From contig CALKUG010000248.1 of assembly GCA_937996765.1 (NCBI GenBank), forward strand, positions 1-5,983: a stretch of DNA of 5,983 nucleotides, given 5' to 3'. Shown here piece by piece: positions 5,978 through 5,983 of this stretch. Made by a program: the position numbers and the translations under genes. Within the stretch, counting starts at the first letter, position 1, and each line of letters starts with the position of its first letter. The notes below the pieces were generated by a model that was not told the origin of the DNA, ran no database searches, and saw only the letters and a program-made list of their open reading frames with translations. The DNA is from an uncultured Ignavibacteria bacterium (GTDB lineage Bacteria > Bacteroidota > Ignavibacteria > Ignavibacteriales > Ignavibacteriaceae).

Positions 5978-5983
5978 TCGTAT

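Noticed and set aside
1..5983. CRISPR array, tRNA/rRNA, insertion sequence, toxin-antitoxin or phage genes
   Set aside because: No spaced direct repeats, RNA-gene signatures, transposase or integrase motifs were seen on reading both strands.

Overview
The window is AT-rich DNA (roughly 40% GC by eye), densely coding, from a Gram-negative-looking bacterium. It holds four genes: three on the + strand and one convergent on the - strand. The protein styles (an exported GH13 amylase with an AMPK-type glycogen-binding domain and a cyanobacterial/plant-isoamylase-like GlgX) fit the Bacteroidota/Chlorobiota/Ignavibacteriota neighbourhood. The clear Shine-Dalgarno sequences before two of the genes argue mildly against the core Bacteroidota, where such motifs are usually weak. 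The taxonomic guess is inference only.

Layout. Bases 1-191 are a noncoding leader with nested inverted repeats that overlap a candidate sigma70-type promoter. Bases 192-1004 encode a classical-fold short-chain dehydrogenase (SDR) in which three of the four catalytic residues are replaced while the cofactor-binding motifs remain. Bases 1005-1112 are an intergenic gap with an imperfect inverted repeat at 1027-1055. Bases 1113-3497 encode an exported multidomain GH13 alpha-amylase-family enzyme. After 19 bases, 3517-5577 encode a cytoplasmic GlgX/isoamylase-type glycogen debranching enzyme. It starts at TTG with a poor ribosome binding site and has a GC-rich hairpin in its first codons. Nine bases further on, a convergent 120-residue protein of unknown function ends (5587-5949, - strand).

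How the genes fit together. The amylase and GlgX look like a two-gene operon for alpha-glucan breakdown, split across compartments: the amylase would cut alpha-1,4 links outside the cytoplasm, and GlgX would cut alpha-1,6 branches of internal glycogen or imported branched dextrins. No transporter, regulator or phosphorylase lies in the window. The SDR has the same orientation but is separated by 108 bases and a palindrome, so it is probably a separate unit. I see no RNA gene, CRISPR array, insertion sequence or integrase. The most unusual items are the catalytically dismantled SDR and the hairpin/TTG start of glgX. I see no clear new multi-gene system.
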